In this document: positions 48,985-57,844 of the stretch, piece after piece | Numbering within the stretch: position 1 is the first letter of the stretch | Layout: every line of letters begins with the position of its first letter | Origin: G958296245 sp965262055 | GTDB lineage: Bacteria; Chloroflexota; Dehalococcoidia; Lucifugimonadales; G958296245 | Assembly: GCA_965262055.1 (NCBI GenBank) | Contig: CBDHEI010000002.1 | Coordinates: 186,001 to 250,000 of the forward strand | Direction: 5' to 3' | DNA length: 64,000 nt | Notes under the pieces: model-generated | Database searches by the model: none | Seen by the model: only the letters and a program-made list of their open reading frames with translations | Told to the model about the DNA's origin: nothing | Made by a program: the position numbers and the translations under genes

Positions 48985-49156
48985 TTACGGTGGGCTCAGG
49001 GCGCTTTGGTACAGGGCGTCTACCTCGGCGCGTGACGGCATGGCGGTTTGGACGCCCCGCTTGGTGACGGCGAGCGCGCCCGCCGCGGAGGCGTAGCGGA
49101 TGGCCTCTTGCATGCTTCGCCCTTCTGCCACGGCCACGGCCAGGCCGCCGCTGAAC
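48985..49156 (-). pseudogene. Ribokinase-like PfkB kinase, C-terminal fragment
   Basis: The last 55 codons of the ribokinase-like gene interrupted by IS copy C. It begins in the anion-hole helix of PfkB kinases: joined to the other fragment the sequence reads DTISAGDAF-SGGLAVAVAEG, followed by YASAAGALAVTKRGVQTAMP, a normal ribokinase end with the monovalent-cation loop region. Stop at 48985-48987. No independent start. Confidence 0.9.
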
Positions 49157-50860
49157 CCCGAATCCACCGAAGGACACCGATGGACGGCGTGAGGACAGCG
49201 GCAGGGTGGGTGAGGGAGCTACAGGGGAGATGGCTGGGCTCATTGGGGTAGATTGGAGGTCGGCGAACGGTCTTCAGTCGCCGCAGAGGGCCCCTATGGC
49301 CCTCTGCGGGAGCTGCGATGCGCGGGATGGCGAGAGAATACGCAGCAGGGAACTCTCTCGGACCGGGGTGGCACGAGTTTTCAGGGAAGTTGGGTCAGTT
49401 GCAGGCTGGCAGTTCAGGCGGGGAGTGGAATGGCTCGCAGCCGGGCCATGGCGCGAGTGAACTGGGTTTCCCAAGTCCAATGCTGGGGAAGATGCAGGGT
49501 AAGGCGGCGCGCCGAGCGGGTGATCCGTCCCACCAGAGCGAAGACCCGCCGCCTGAGGGTCTTGGTGGTCACGGTCCGTTCGGCCAGACCGATGCGCGCT
49601 GTCCAGCGGGCGAGGTTGTGTGCCATCACCTGCACCGCCAGCCAGGCGCCGTTGGCGGCGAAGCGCCCCGAGGGGAGATGGTTGAGTCCGACGCCGTGTT
49701 TCAGGTCTCGAATGGCGTTCTCGATCTCGGCGTGGCGGCGATGATCGGCCTCCAGTTCCAGGGTTTCCCCGTCCCGGTCGGTGATGAAGCCGTGATAGCT
49801 GTAGGTGGCGAAGAGGGCCAACTGGGAACCGGGCGTGGGCTTCACCCGCCGGACGATGAGCCGCACCGGCGCGGCGTCGGGTTCACTCTGGAAGGGGGTA
49901 TAGGTGGTCTCGGCCACATCGGCGGCGCCGTCCATCCAGTAGGGAATCGGCGTCCAGTCCTGCTCGGGGATCGCCTCAATCAACTCCCGCAGGCCTTTGT
50001 GCTGGCGGATGGTGATGGAGAAGCGGACACTCATCTCGCGGCAGACGGCGACGAGAGCGTGGGCGTAGAAGCCGCTGTCGGCGCGCACCGTGAGTTGGCC
50101 GCTGGCCCTACCGTAGCGCACCCGCCCCACCGTTTCACGCAGGAAGTGGGCAGCGCCGCGAGCGGTGTTGGCACGGCCCTCGCGCAGCCGGGACATCAGC
50201 ACATCGCCGGTTCCGGCGGCGATGGCCAGCAGTGGGTGATAGCCCCGCACGCCGGTGTAGTTGTGGTGTCGCGCCCCTTCTTTGTCCAGTCCATAGGTCT
50301 CGCAGATGGTGGAGTCCAGGTCGATGGTAAGGGGCGAGTCGCCGGGTCCGGCCCCAGCGGCCCATGCGCGTGCCAGCAACTGGCGGCTCACCCGGTCGAG
50401 TTGACGGACATGCCCCCACCGGAAGCTGCGCAGGAAGGTGCCCAGGGTGGATGGCGCCTTGACCACGCAGCCGAGAACACCGACCGTCCCACCAGCACGC
50501 AGCGCATCGGCGTCGTCGATGAAGTCGCCGCCCGCCAGCGCGGAAGCGACCAGCGTCAGCAGTTTGTCCCCCGTGTTCGCCCGCCCCGATGCGCAGCCTA
50601 GGTCGAGGTGATGGTCGACGAGTTCCCGCAGGCCCAGGTGCTGTGCAAGGGTGGCCGGCAGGAGCAGGCCGGCATTGGCCACCAGGCGGTGGTCGTCAAA
50701 GACGACGCCGATACGGTCGGGATTGTTCTGTGGCAGCATCTACTGGGTGCTCCTTGTTTCCGGGCGGTTTTCTGTTTCAAAACCATTCTCCCAGATTCAG
50801 AGGAGCACCCTCTGGCTTCTTCAAGGACTGTCCCCAAAGTCGTCTTTCGGTGGATTCGGG
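49157..50860 (-). mobile_element. IS1380-family element, copy C (1,704 bp, inverted)
   Basis: Third copy of the element at 2945 and 34391, in opposite orientation, with the same terminal repeats. The flanks share GAAC (49153-49156; 50862-50865) with a mismatch at the fifth base (TGAAC versus CGAAC), so the target duplication is either 4 bp here or has mutated once. It has a small rearranged patch near 49275-49290 and a short deletion near 49355 relative to copies A and B, both outside the transposase gene. It disrupts a ribokinase-like gene. Confidence 0.95.
49414..50739 (-). CDS. IS1380-family transposase (copy C)
   Basis: 441 residues, matching copies A and B except Gly for Arg near residue 11 (DRI-G-VVFDD); it keeps Leu at GDKLLTL as in copy A. 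Catalytic blocks TIDLDSTICETYG, LTVRADSGFY and HAEIENAIRDLKHG are intact. ATG at 50739 with the same AAGGAG site. Probably able to act in trans on all three copies. Confidence 0.95.
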   Translation of the reverse strand: MLPQNNPDRIGVVFDDHRLVANAGLLLPATLAQHLGLRELVDHHLDLGCASGRANTGDKLLTLVASALAGGDFIDDADALRAGGTVGVLGCVVKAPSTLGTFLRSFRWGHVRQLDRVSRQLLARAWAAGAGPGDSPLTIDLDSTICETYGLDKEGARHHNYTGVRGYHPLLAIAAGTGDVLMSRLREGRANTARGAAHFLRETVGRVRYGRASGQLTVRADSGFYAHALVAVCREMSVRFSITIRQHKGLRELIEAIPEQDWTPIPYWMDGAADVAETTYTPFQSEPDAAPVRLIVRRVKPTPGSQLALFATYSYHGFITDRDGETLELEADHRRHAEIENAIRDLKHGVGLNHLPSGRFAANGAWLAVQVMAHNLARWTARIGLAERTVTTKTLRRRVFALVGRITRSARRLTLHLPQHWTWETQFTRAMARLRAIPLPA

Positions 50861-51641
50861 CGAACGCATCGCCAGCTGAGATGGTGTCGACGACATCCAC
50901 GTCGTAAGCCGGCACGTGGCCGCTACCTTCCTGGGAGGCCCAGTAGACCCCCTGCTCTGCCATCTTCACGATCGCCGTCGCCACTCCCCGTTCCAACAGC
51001 GCTTCGGCAGCCGCCTTGGCGGACGGGATGTCGTCGACTCGTATGCCGGTGTGGTACTCCGCCTCGGTCTGGTTGGGCGTGACGATGTCCAGGTCCCGGA
51101 ATGCATCGGGAGGGATGTCGGAGGCGGGGGCCGGGTCGAGCATGGCGGTAACGCCCCGTGCTCTTGCGGCGCGAGCCGCCGCCATCGAGACATGGAAGGG
51201 GACCTCCATCTGCAGGAGGAGGACATCCGCCTTGTCCAGCGCCGCCTCGACCGCCGCAAGCTGGTCTTCGTTGCACTGCAGGTTTGCGCCATAGATCGCT
51301 AGTACGCGGTTCTGCCGCTCGGCATCGAGGATGATCATGCCAACGCCGGAGGGGTGGTCCGGGTCCTCCGCGACCCCGGACACGTCGATGCCGTCGTTCT
51401 TCAGCGCGTCGAGGAGTTTGGGACCGAATAGGTCCCGGCCCACGCGGCCCACCATCCTGACGTTCGCTCCGAGCCGCGCGGCCGCGACGGCTTGCGTCGC
51501 CCCCTTGCCGCCTGGGGCGGTATAGAAGCGTTCGCCCTTAAGGGTCTCTCCCGGAAGCGGCAGCCTCGTGGCTGTGCCAATCAGCGCCATGTTCATGCCG
51601 CCCAGCGCGACGATGTTCGGGGCGGTGCCAGGCCTGGTCAT
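50861..51641 (-). pseudogene. Ribokinase-like PfkB kinase, N-terminal fragment, IS-disrupted
   Basis: 260 codons; with the 55-codon fragment at 48985-49152 it gives a 315-residue protein of normal ribokinase length. The family start NIVALGGMNMALIG, the first signature GGKGATQAVAAARLG (about 44-58), the NQTEAE motif (about 190-195) and the second signature DTISAGDAF with the catalytic aspartate are present. Ribokinases phosphorylate ribose or similar sugars with ATP. The insertion falls two residues after the catalytic aspartate, so the truncated product, which continues RIHRKTT from the IS, cannot be functional. Sugar specificity cannot be told (NMALIG instead of the common NMDL). No adjoining transport genes are seen. 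Confidence 0.9.
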
Positions 51642-52384
51642 GGGTCGCGCGAATGCCTCTATATTCAGGTATCGAATGCCTGCTTCGGGCGTGATGTTAT
51701 CACGCAGGCCCTCGGGGAACGGTCCGCATCTCGTAGGGTATGTTCCCTGAGCCTGCGAAAGCCGTGGTGAGCCGTCCTACAAGCTCAGGGAGAGTGGATG
51801 ATGTCGCTTGGTTGCCTTTGGGCCCCCTCCTAAAGTGTAGGGATGCCGCGTAGACTACGCTCCCGTAGGGAGACCCTTGCGTGGCTCGCGGTGGGGCGCT
51901 GGGACCTTTTGGACCCTGGATTGAAGGGAGGCTGCATAGTGGCAACCGACTCTGCCGACAAGGGCCTTAGATTCCTCACTTCGCTGCGCTACGTTCGGAA
52001 TGACAGTTTGGGTGGGGCGCTGATTTCGGAATCACTATGGCCTTGTGAGGCCACATGCGGGGATGAAAATTGGGCCGTCTTTGCAAGAGTGGCATCATTG
52101 ATAGCAGGGGCGGGGGAAGGCGGGTTTCAAACCTGCCCCTACGGGATTACTCGAAGGCCATTCTCATCGTAGTGATAGAGTGGCGGCGCAGGTTCGGAAT
52201 GGTGGGCGTGTCCGTTTGGGGATGGCTGCGTGCTGTATGGCGGACGGGGTTGTGTAAAGGTCGCCCTGCGCGGGAGAGACGGTTAGACGGTTCTTCAGGG
52301 CGGGACCCAAAGTCTGGGCTGGTAGAATGCGAAACTGTGGGAAGAGATCGGGGAGAGTCGTTCACCTTCAAAGGGGAGTCGAGG
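51642..52384. other. Long intergenic region with short dispersed repeats
   Basis: 743 bases without a convincing gene. It contains an element around 51969-52006 (ATTCCTCACTTCGCTGCG... TTCGGAATGACA) and another around 52108-52143 with GGCGGGTTTCAAACCTGCC, both of a style seen as scattered intergenic repeats in environmental genomes. A frame open from 52070 runs into the PhyH gene, but homology starts only at 52385. Confidence 0.5.
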
Positions 52385-53164
52385 ATGCTGACCGAAGACC
52401 AGAAGCAGTTCTTTGAAGCGTTCGGATATCTAGTGTTGCGGGACGTATTCACAACTGAAGAGATGGCCTCGATCAAGCGAGAGTCGGACGAGATATTCAA
52501 TGAAGGGCTCAGTGTGAGGCTGCCCTCAGGGCGGGCGGCGCTCCAGCCGTTCTTCGAGCGACGGCCCTTCATGTCGGGACTTGTCGCGGACGACCGCATC
52601 TACGGTATCGGGGAAGACCTCTTGGGGCCCGACTTCTCCCTCATAGGCACCGAGGGCAATCTCCACGCGGGCGATACGCTGTGGCACGGGCCGGGGCTGT
52701 GGGACGAAACGTTCAAGGCCGTCAAGATTGCGTTCTACCCGGAGAGCCTCACCGCAGCCACTGGCAGCTTGCGAGTGGTGCCTGGCTCTCATCGGCGGCA
52801 TACTCCCGACCTCCTGGAACCGCTCCGACACGGCAGCAGCGACCCCGAGCTGATGCCGTTCGGATTCCGGCAGCCGGAAGTCCCCAGCGTAACGCTGGAG
52901 CTCGAGCCGGGAGATCTCGCGGTGTTCACCGAGAATATCCTGCACGCGGCATTTGGCGGTCACGACGGGCGTCACCAGCACGCGATCAGCTTCATGGAGA
53001 ATCCGACCACCGAGGCGAAGGAGCGGGACGTCAGGGACTTATACGAGGTGGCCCGCTACTCGCTCCGCCCGTCGGAGTCCTACGTCAACAGCGACAATCC
53101 ACGCATCCGCAGGCTGGTCGCTAAGAACCTGGAGCTGGGATTCGACATTATGGAGGGCGTGTAG
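52385..53164 (+). CDS. Phytanoyl-CoA dioxygenase (PhyH) family protein
   Basis: 259 residues from the ATG at 52385 (GGGGAGTCGAGG upstream). Iron and 2-oxoglutarate dependent oxygenase family. The N-terminus QKQFFEAFGYLVLRDVFTTEEMASI is typical. The metal-site region is GNLHAGDTLWHGPG (about 82-95), the core GSLRVVPGSHRRH (about 126-138), and the distal His in ENILHAAFGGHDGRHQHAISF (about 182-202), where the Arg would contact 2-oxoglutarate. Only distantly similar to the PhyH protein at 41819. It seems to be a single-gene unit; the DUF2283 gene converges on it 16 bases downstream. Confidence 0.85.
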   Translation: MLTEDQKQFFEAFGYLVLRDVFTTEEMASIKRESDEIFNEGLSVRLPSGRAALQPFFERRPFMSGLVADDRIYGIGEDLLGPDFSLIGTEGNLHAGDTLWHGPGLWDETFKAVKIAFYPESLTAATGSLRVVPGSHRRHTPDLLEPLRHGSSDPELMPFGFRQPEVPSVTLELEPGDLAVFTENILHAAFGGHDGRHQHAISFMENPTTEAKERDVRDLYEVARYSLRPSESYVNSDNPRIRRLVAKNLELGFDIMEGV

Positions 53165-53180
53165 GGTTGCTTAGACTCGG

Positions 53181-53381
53181 CTATACCGTCTCGAATTGCA
53201 GCGCGGATAGGTTCATTCTGGAGGAGCGCTTGGAGAGATGGAGCATCTCTACCCCCACCACTTCGTTCGATTCGTTGTAGTCAAGCACCACGCCGGGCGA
53301 GACCTCCTCGGACTCGACTATGGGGGAGTCGTCAAGGCGAAGGTATAGTGCATCGGCTTCCTTGTCCACGTTCAGCTTCAT
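53181..53381 (-). CDS. DUF2283 family protein, possible antitoxin
   Basis: 66 residues: MKLNVDKEADALYLRL at the start, then SEEVSPGVVLDYNESNEVVGVEML, the full DUF2283 pattern. These small proteins are frequently paired with a DUF4258 protein, and toxin-antitoxin roles have been suggested for such pairs. Here the start overlaps the stop of the DUF4258 gene by 4 bases, the usual coupled layout. Confidence 0.85.
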   Translation of the reverse strand: MKLNVDKEADALYLRLDDSPIVESEEVSPGVVLDYNESNEVVGVEMLHLSKRSSRMNLSALQFETV

Positions 53382-53638
53382 AGTCTTCCTCTCTTGCTTC
53401 GATCAAAGAATACGCTCACCACGCGCCATGGCACGACGCGGGTGTTGACGGCTACCCGCAGCACGCGGTCGCCGTGCTCCGGGATAGAGCGAAAGAATCG
53501 CTCCACGTTGTGATCGTTGGGATCGGGCGTGCGCAACGCCGGCTCAGCCACCGCCAACTCTACCCACTCGACAGGGACCAAACGCTCCGCCATGACGTGG
53601 CGGGCGTGCTTGGTGTATTTCAGGGTCAACGATCCCAC
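53378..53638 (-). CDS. DUF4258 family protein, possible toxin
   Basis: 86 residues from a GTG at 53638 (a later TTG is possible). Pattern of DUF4258: YTKHARHVMAERLVPVEWVELAV (helix with the conserved HA..RM..R-like segment) and a beta-hairpin end RVLRVAVNTRVVPWRVVSVFFDR. The fold resembles RelE/BrnT-like RNases, so a toxin role alongside the DUF2283 protein is plausible but inferred. First of the two-gene unit. Confidence 0.8.
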   Translation of the reverse strand: MGSLTLKYTKHARHVMAERLVPVEWVELAVAEPALRTPDPNDHNVERFFRSIPEHGDRVLRVAVNTRVVPWRVVSVFFDRSKRGRL

Positions 53639-54066
53639 GGTGCGCGCTCGTCCTCTAGGTTAGGACTCACGTCCTCTTCTGACTCGAAGGGGCGGAGTCC
53701 GGGCAGTTCCTGCAGAAGGTCGACAGCGTGTAGCCACTGATGGGGATGAGCATTCCTGAGGGTAAGTATATCTCACCGGGCCAGGATCCCTGGCTGACTG
53801 TTCAGACTCGGAGACCCCCGTCTCCCTTAGACTGGCTCAGGGAGGGCCGTCGGAGGAGGAAGTGGGCGCGCCCTCGTGTCGGCGTGACCTTCCCCACGAC
53901 GAGAAGGGTGTGGATAGGGCCGGGGGGTCTTGTGAAGGCGGTCACATTGTTGACTTCCCGTTTGGGCTGGCATACAGTTTCAACCTGACGCGACGGGGCG
54001 CCTGTAGTCCGCCGAACTCAGCGCCGCGGCCCCGGCGTCGTTATTTCCCAAGGAGGTGCGATAGCC
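53639..54066. other. Intergenic region upstream of the molybdenum hydroxylase cluster
   Basis: 428 bases with no complete gene. It holds the candidate promoter at 53950-53978 and the strong ribosome-binding site AAGGAGGTG at 54050-54058. A 40-codon open stretch on the minus strand near 53645-53765 has no start codon and is not called. Confidence 0.45.
53950..53978 (+). promoter_or_regulatory. Promoter for the coxS-like cluster
   Basis: TTGACT, a 17-bp spacer and TACAGT. The -35 is close to consensus and the -10 fair. It would give a leader of about 80 bases before the TTG start of coxS. Confidence 0.4.
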
Positions 54067-54543
54067 TTGAAAGTGCCTATCGAAGTCACGGTTAACGGAC
54101 GCCAATACAGGCACGAAGTGGAGCCCCGTCTGCTCCTGGTGGACTATCTCCGGGAGACGCTGAACCTCACCGGTGCGAAGATCGGGTGCGACACCAGCCA
54201 GTGCGGCTCGTGCACGGTGGAGATGGACGGGTCGGCTATGAAGTCGTGTACGTGCCTGGCTGTGCAGGCTGACGGCTCTTGCATAACCACGATAGAGGGC
54301 CTTGCCGGGGACGATGACCTGCACCCGATACAGGAGGCGTTCTGGAACAAGCATGGCCTCCAGTGCGGCTTCTGCACTCCCGGGATGATCATGGCCACCA
54401 ACGAGCTGCTGCGGAAGAACCCGTCGCCGTCGGAGGAAGAGGTTAGGCACGGGTTGGAGGGGAACATCTGCAGGTGTACGGGGTACACGAACATCGTTAA
54501 GGCCGTCCAGGAAGCTGCGGCGGTGATGGGAGGCGCGTCATGA
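54067..54543 (+). CDS. Molybdenum hydroxylase, 2Fe-2S subunit (CoxS-like)
   Basis: 158 residues. Carries electrons from the molybdenum site to FAD. First 2Fe-2S cluster ligands Cys41, Cys46, Cys49 and Cys61 (GCDTSQCGSC...C), second cluster Cys100, Cys103, Cys135 and Cys137 (QCGFCTPGM, NICRCTGY). The start is TTG at 54067: AAGGAGGTG lies 8-9 bases before it and no ATG is better placed. It overlaps the large-subunit gene by 4 bases. Subunit order is small-large-medium. Confidence 0.95.
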   Translation: MKVPIEVTVNGRQYRHEVEPRLLLVDYLRETLNLTGAKIGCDTSQCGSCTVEMDGSAMKSCTCLAVQADGSCITTIEGLAGDDDLHPIQEAFWNKHGLQCGFCTPGMIMATNELLRKNPSPSEEEVRHGLEGNICRCTGYTNIVKAVQEAAAVMGGAS

Positions 54544-56891
54544 CCACCCGCATATTCAGCTCGGGGATAAGGAGGCGGGAGGACCCGCGGCTCATCACCG
54601 GGCAGGCGAGCTACACGGCCGACATCAAGCTGCCTGGCATGACCTACGCGGCGATACTGCGGAGCCCGCACGCGCACGCGCGCATCACGTCTATAGACAC
54701 GAGCGCCGCCTGCGGGCGCGAGGGTGTGGTGGCGGTGTTCACCGCCGCCGACACCGAGGGAGCGCTCAACGGCATTCCATGCGCATGGCAGGTGCCCGAC
54801 TCGGACATCAAGGCTGTTGACCACCCGCCCATCGCGAAGGACGTGGTTAGGTACGTCGGCGACGCGGTGGCGGTGGTGGTGGCGGAGAGCAGGTACGTTG
54901 CCGAGGACGCGCTGGAAGACATCGACGTGGAGTACGAGCCTTTGCCGGCGGTCACGAACCCTAAGAAGGCGACGGCGGATGGAGCGCCGCAGCTCCACGA
55001 AGACGCGCCGGGCAACCAGGCGTTCCACTGGAAGCTGGCGGGCGGAGACGCCGCGGCGGCTTTCGCAGAGGCGGGCGTGGTGGTGAAGGACACGATAGTG
55101 CACCAGCGGCTGATCCCGAACGCGATGGAGCCTCGGGCGGCGGTCGCCCAGTGGGTCTCGTCAACGAAGCACCTGACGCTGTGGAGCACGAGTCAGAACC
55201 CGCACATTGCGAGGTTCCTGATGTCGGTGGTGTCGGGGGTGCCCGAGCACAAGATACGGGTCATCGCCCAGGAAGTTGGCGGCGGCTTCGGGAGCAAGAT
55301 ACCGTTCTACGCGGACGAGGCGATCATCGCCTTCTGCGCGATGAGGACTGGGAACCCTGTGAAGTGGGTGGAGACGCGCAGCGAGAACTACATAGCCACC
55401 ATCCACGGGCGCGACCACATCCAGGAGGTGGAACTGGCCGCGACGAAGGACGGCATGATCACCGGCTTGAAGTCGGCGGTGTGGGCCGGCATGGGCGCGT
55501 ACCTGTCCACAGCCTCCACCGGGGTGCCTACGATCCTTCACGGGCTGATGTACGCCGGGCCGTACGACATACCCAACGTCCAGGGCGACGTGTACGGCGT
55601 GTTCACGAACGGTACGCCGGTGGACGCCTACCGCGGCGCGGGGCGCCCGGAGGCGACGTTCCTGCTAGAGAGGATGGTCGACCTGCTGGCGGCCGATCTC
55701 GACATGGACCCTGTGGACGTGCGGCGGAAGAACCTGATCCCTGCCTTCGAGAACGGGCACGACGTCTCGACCGGTCTCACCTACGACAGCGGGGACTACG
55801 AGAAGGCCCTGGACGTGGCGCTGGACGGCGTCGGGTACCAGGACCTGCGGCGCGAGCAGGCCGAGGGCCGGAGCCAGGGCCGCCACATAGGCATCGGGGT
55901 TTCGACCTACGTCGAGATCTGCGGCCTCGGCCCCTCGCAGGTTGCTGGGGCTGTAGGCTTCGGCGGCGGCCTGTGGGAGAGCGCGATTATCCGCTTCCAT
56001 CCCACGGGCAAGGTGAACGTGATGATAGGCACGTCCCCCCACGGCCAGGGCGAGGAGACTACCTTCGCCCAGATCGTCTCCCACGAGCTGGGGGTGGACG
56101 TGGACGACATAGAGGTCGTCCACGGAGACACTGACACGACGCCGATGGGCTGGGGCACCTACGGCAGCCGGACGACCGCCGTTGGCGGCGCGGCCGTTGC
56201 GCTGGGCGCCCGCAAGCTGAGGGAGAAGGGCAAGGCTATCGCCGCGCACCTGCTGGAGGCGGCCGTCGAGGATATCGAGTACGAGGACGGCAGTTTCTTC
56301 GTGAAGGGCTCGCCGGACCAGGCGAAGACGATAGACGAGATAGCGCTGATGGCGAACGTGGCCTGGAACATGCCGGAAGGGATGGAGCCGGGCTTCGAGT
56401 CGACGACGTTCTACGACCCGCCCAACTTCGCGTTCCCGTTCGGGGCGCACGTGGCGGTGGTGGAGTTGGACACGGACACGGGCCAGATCAAGCTCTCGCG
56501 GTACCTGGCTGTTGACGACTGCGGCAGGCAGATCAACCCGATGATCATAGACGGGCAGGTGCATGGGGGCGTGGTCCAGGGCGCCGGGCCGGCGCTGTGG
56601 GAAGGCGCGGTGTACGACGACGAGGGCCAGCTCATCACCGGGTCGATGATGGACTACGCGCTGCCGCGCGCGGACATGGTGCCGGAGATAGAGACGATGT
56701 CCACCATCACGCCGTCCCAAGACCACCCGCTGGGGGTCAAGGGCATCGGCGAGACGGGCACGATCGCATCGACGGTAACGATCTACAACGCGGTGATGGA
56801 CGCACTGAGGCCGTTTGGTGTGAACAGGCTGGACATGCCCCTTACGCCGGAGCGCGTGTGGCGGGCGATAAACCAGAGGAACGGGGGCTAG
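54540..56891 (+). CDS. Molybdenum hydroxylase large subunit (CoxL-like, form II)
   Basis: 783 residues that bind the molybdopterin-cytosine cofactor and the substrate. N-terminal Ald_Xan_dh_C domain (about 15-130; RREDPRLITGQASYTADI) and cofactor-binding domains (about 145-780) with QEVGGGFGSK (about 240-249) and the GETG motif near 735-740 whose Glu is the general base. The active-site loop at residues 363-369 reads AYRGAGR. This is the form II pattern; true aerobic CO dehydrogenase (form I) has AYxCSFR. CO oxidation is therefore unproven, and oxidation of an aldehyde, purine-like or other heterocyclic or carboxylic substrate is equally likely. 3 bases separate it from the medium subunit. 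Confidence 0.95.
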   Translation: MTTRIFSSGIRRREDPRLITGQASYTADIKLPGMTYAAILRSPHAHARITSIDTSAACGREGVVAVFTAADTEGALNGIPCAWQVPDSDIKAVDHPPIAKDVVRYVGDAVAVVVAESRYVAEDALEDIDVEYEPLPAVTNPKKATADGAPQLHEDAPGNQAFHWKLAGGDAAAAFAEAGVVVKDTIVHQRLIPNAMEPRAAVAQWVSSTKHLTLWSTSQNPHIARFLMSVVSGVPEHKIRVIAQEVGGGFGSKIPFYADEAIIAFCAMRTGNPVKWVETRSENYIATIHGRDHIQEVELAATKDGMITGLKSAVWAGMGAYLSTASTGVPTILHGLMYAGPYDIPNVQGDVYGVFTNGTPVDAYRGAGRPEATFLLERMVDLLAADLDMDPVDVRRKNLIPAFENGHDVSTGLTYDSGDYEKALDVALDGVGYQDLRREQAEGRSQGRHIGIGVSTYVEICGLGPSQVAGAVGFGGGLWESAIIRFHPTGKVNVMIGTSPHGQGEETTFAQIVSHELGVDVDDIEVVHGDTDTTPMGWGTYGSRTTAVGGAAVALGARKLREKGKAIAAHLLEAAVEDIEYEDGSFFVKGSPDQAKTIDEIALMANVAWNMPEGMEPGFESTTFYDPPNFAFPFGAHVAVVELDTDTGQIKLSRYLAVDDCGRQINPMIIDGQVHGGVVQGAGPALWEGAVYDDEGQLITGSMMDYALPRADMVPEIETMSTITPSQDHPLGVKGIGETGTIASTVTIYNAVMDALRPFGVNRLDMPLTPERVWRAINQRNGG

Positions 56892-56894
56892 GTC

Positions 56895-57761
56895 ATGTAC
56901 GCAGCACAGATCGATTACCACCGGGCGTGCTCCGTGCAGGAGGCGATATGCCTCTTGCAAGAGCACGAGGACGCGAAGATCATAGCCGGCGGCCACAGCC
57001 TGATTCCGCTGCTTAGGTTCAGGCTGTCGGACGCGGCGACGCTGGTCGACATAGGCCGGCTGGACGAGCTGAAGGGGATAAGCCGGAGCAACGGCTGCGT
57101 GAGCATCGGGGCGCTGACGACCCATGCCGAGCTGGCGTCGTCGGACGTGCTCATGGACGCTTGCCCGATCCTACCGGAGGCGGCGGGGCTGATCGGAGAC
57201 CCGCAGGTGCGCAACCGGGGGACCGTAGGCGGGAACCTGGCGCACGCGGACCCGGGGTCCGACCTGCCGACGGTGCTCGTGGCGCTGGGCGCCGAGATCA
57301 GCGCGGTTGGCCCCTCCGGCGAGAGGACGATTGCGGCGGCAGACTTCTTCCAGGGGTTGATGTCCACCGCGCTGGGCGACGACGAGGTGCTGACGTCCGT
57401 CAGCGTGCCTGTGGCGCAGTCCGGGCAAGGGATGGCCTACGCGAAGTACCTGCACCCGGCGTCGCGTTACGCGGTTGTAGGCGCGGCAGCCGTGCTCACG
57501 GCCAGCGGCGATTCGTGCACAGCGGCGAGCGTGGCGGTGGGCGGACTGACGGCGAGCGCCACCAAGGCGCCGTCCGTGGAGTGTGCGGTGACCTGCAACG
57601 GCCTGGGAGCGGATGCGCTGTGCGAAGCGGCGTCCCAGATCGGCAACGACCTGGGGGACGACCTGCTGGGTGACGTCATGGCGTCCGCCGGCTACCGGCT
57701 GAAGATGGCCGGGGTGTACGTAGGGCGCGCGCTGGCGTGTGCTGCGGAGCGGGCACAGTAA
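56895..57761 (+). CDS. Molybdenum hydroxylase FAD subunit (CoxM-like)
   Basis: 288 residues. FAD-binding PCMH-type N-terminal domain with the flavin motif AGGHSLIPLLRFRL (about 33-46; family AGGxS) and RNRGTVGGNLAHADPGSDLP (about 112-131; family TIGGN), then a CO-dehydrogenase C-terminal domain. Oxidises the Fe-S subunit and passes electrons to an unknown acceptor. Ends the coxSLM-type operon; a strong hairpin follows 31 bases after the stop. Confidence 0.95.
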   Translation: MYAAQIDYHRACSVQEAICLLQEHEDAKIIAGGHSLIPLLRFRLSDAATLVDIGRLDELKGISRSNGCVSIGALTTHAELASSDVLMDACPILPEAAGLIGDPQVRNRGTVGGNLAHADPGSDLPTVLVALGAEISAVGPSGERTIAAADFFQGLMSTALGDDEVLTSVSVPVAQSGQGMAYAKYLHPASRYAVVGAAAVLTASGDSCTAASVAVGGLTASATKAPSVECAVTCNGLGADALCEAASQIGNDLGDDLLGDVMASAGYRLKMAGVYVGRALACAAERAQ

Positions 57762-57792
57762 GAAGCCGCCAAGGGTCTAGGACAATGATTCG

Positions 57793-57824
57793 AAGGGGCG
57801 CCTCGACCTGTCGGGGCGCCCCTT
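57793..57824 (+). terminator. Hairpin between coxM-like and moxR-like genes
   Basis: AAGGGGCGCC and GGCGCCCCTT form a 10-bp stem around a 12-base loop that itself has CGAC/GTCG. No U-tract follows (TACGCA), so it may be only a partial terminator or RNA end, lowering expression of the ATPase relative to the hydroxylase. Confidence 0.5.
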
Positions 57825-57844
57825 ACGCATGGAGGTAATTTAGG

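Noticed and set aside
34391..50860. Composite transposon formed by IS copies B and C
   Set aside because: Each copy has its own matching target flanks, so they inserted independently and not as one unit.
53645..53765. Minus-strand frame of about 40 codons that ends at the DUF4258 start (translation includes HPHQWLHAVDLLQELPG)
   Set aside because: It has a stop immediately upstream and no usable start codon; may be a remnant but cannot be supported as a gene.
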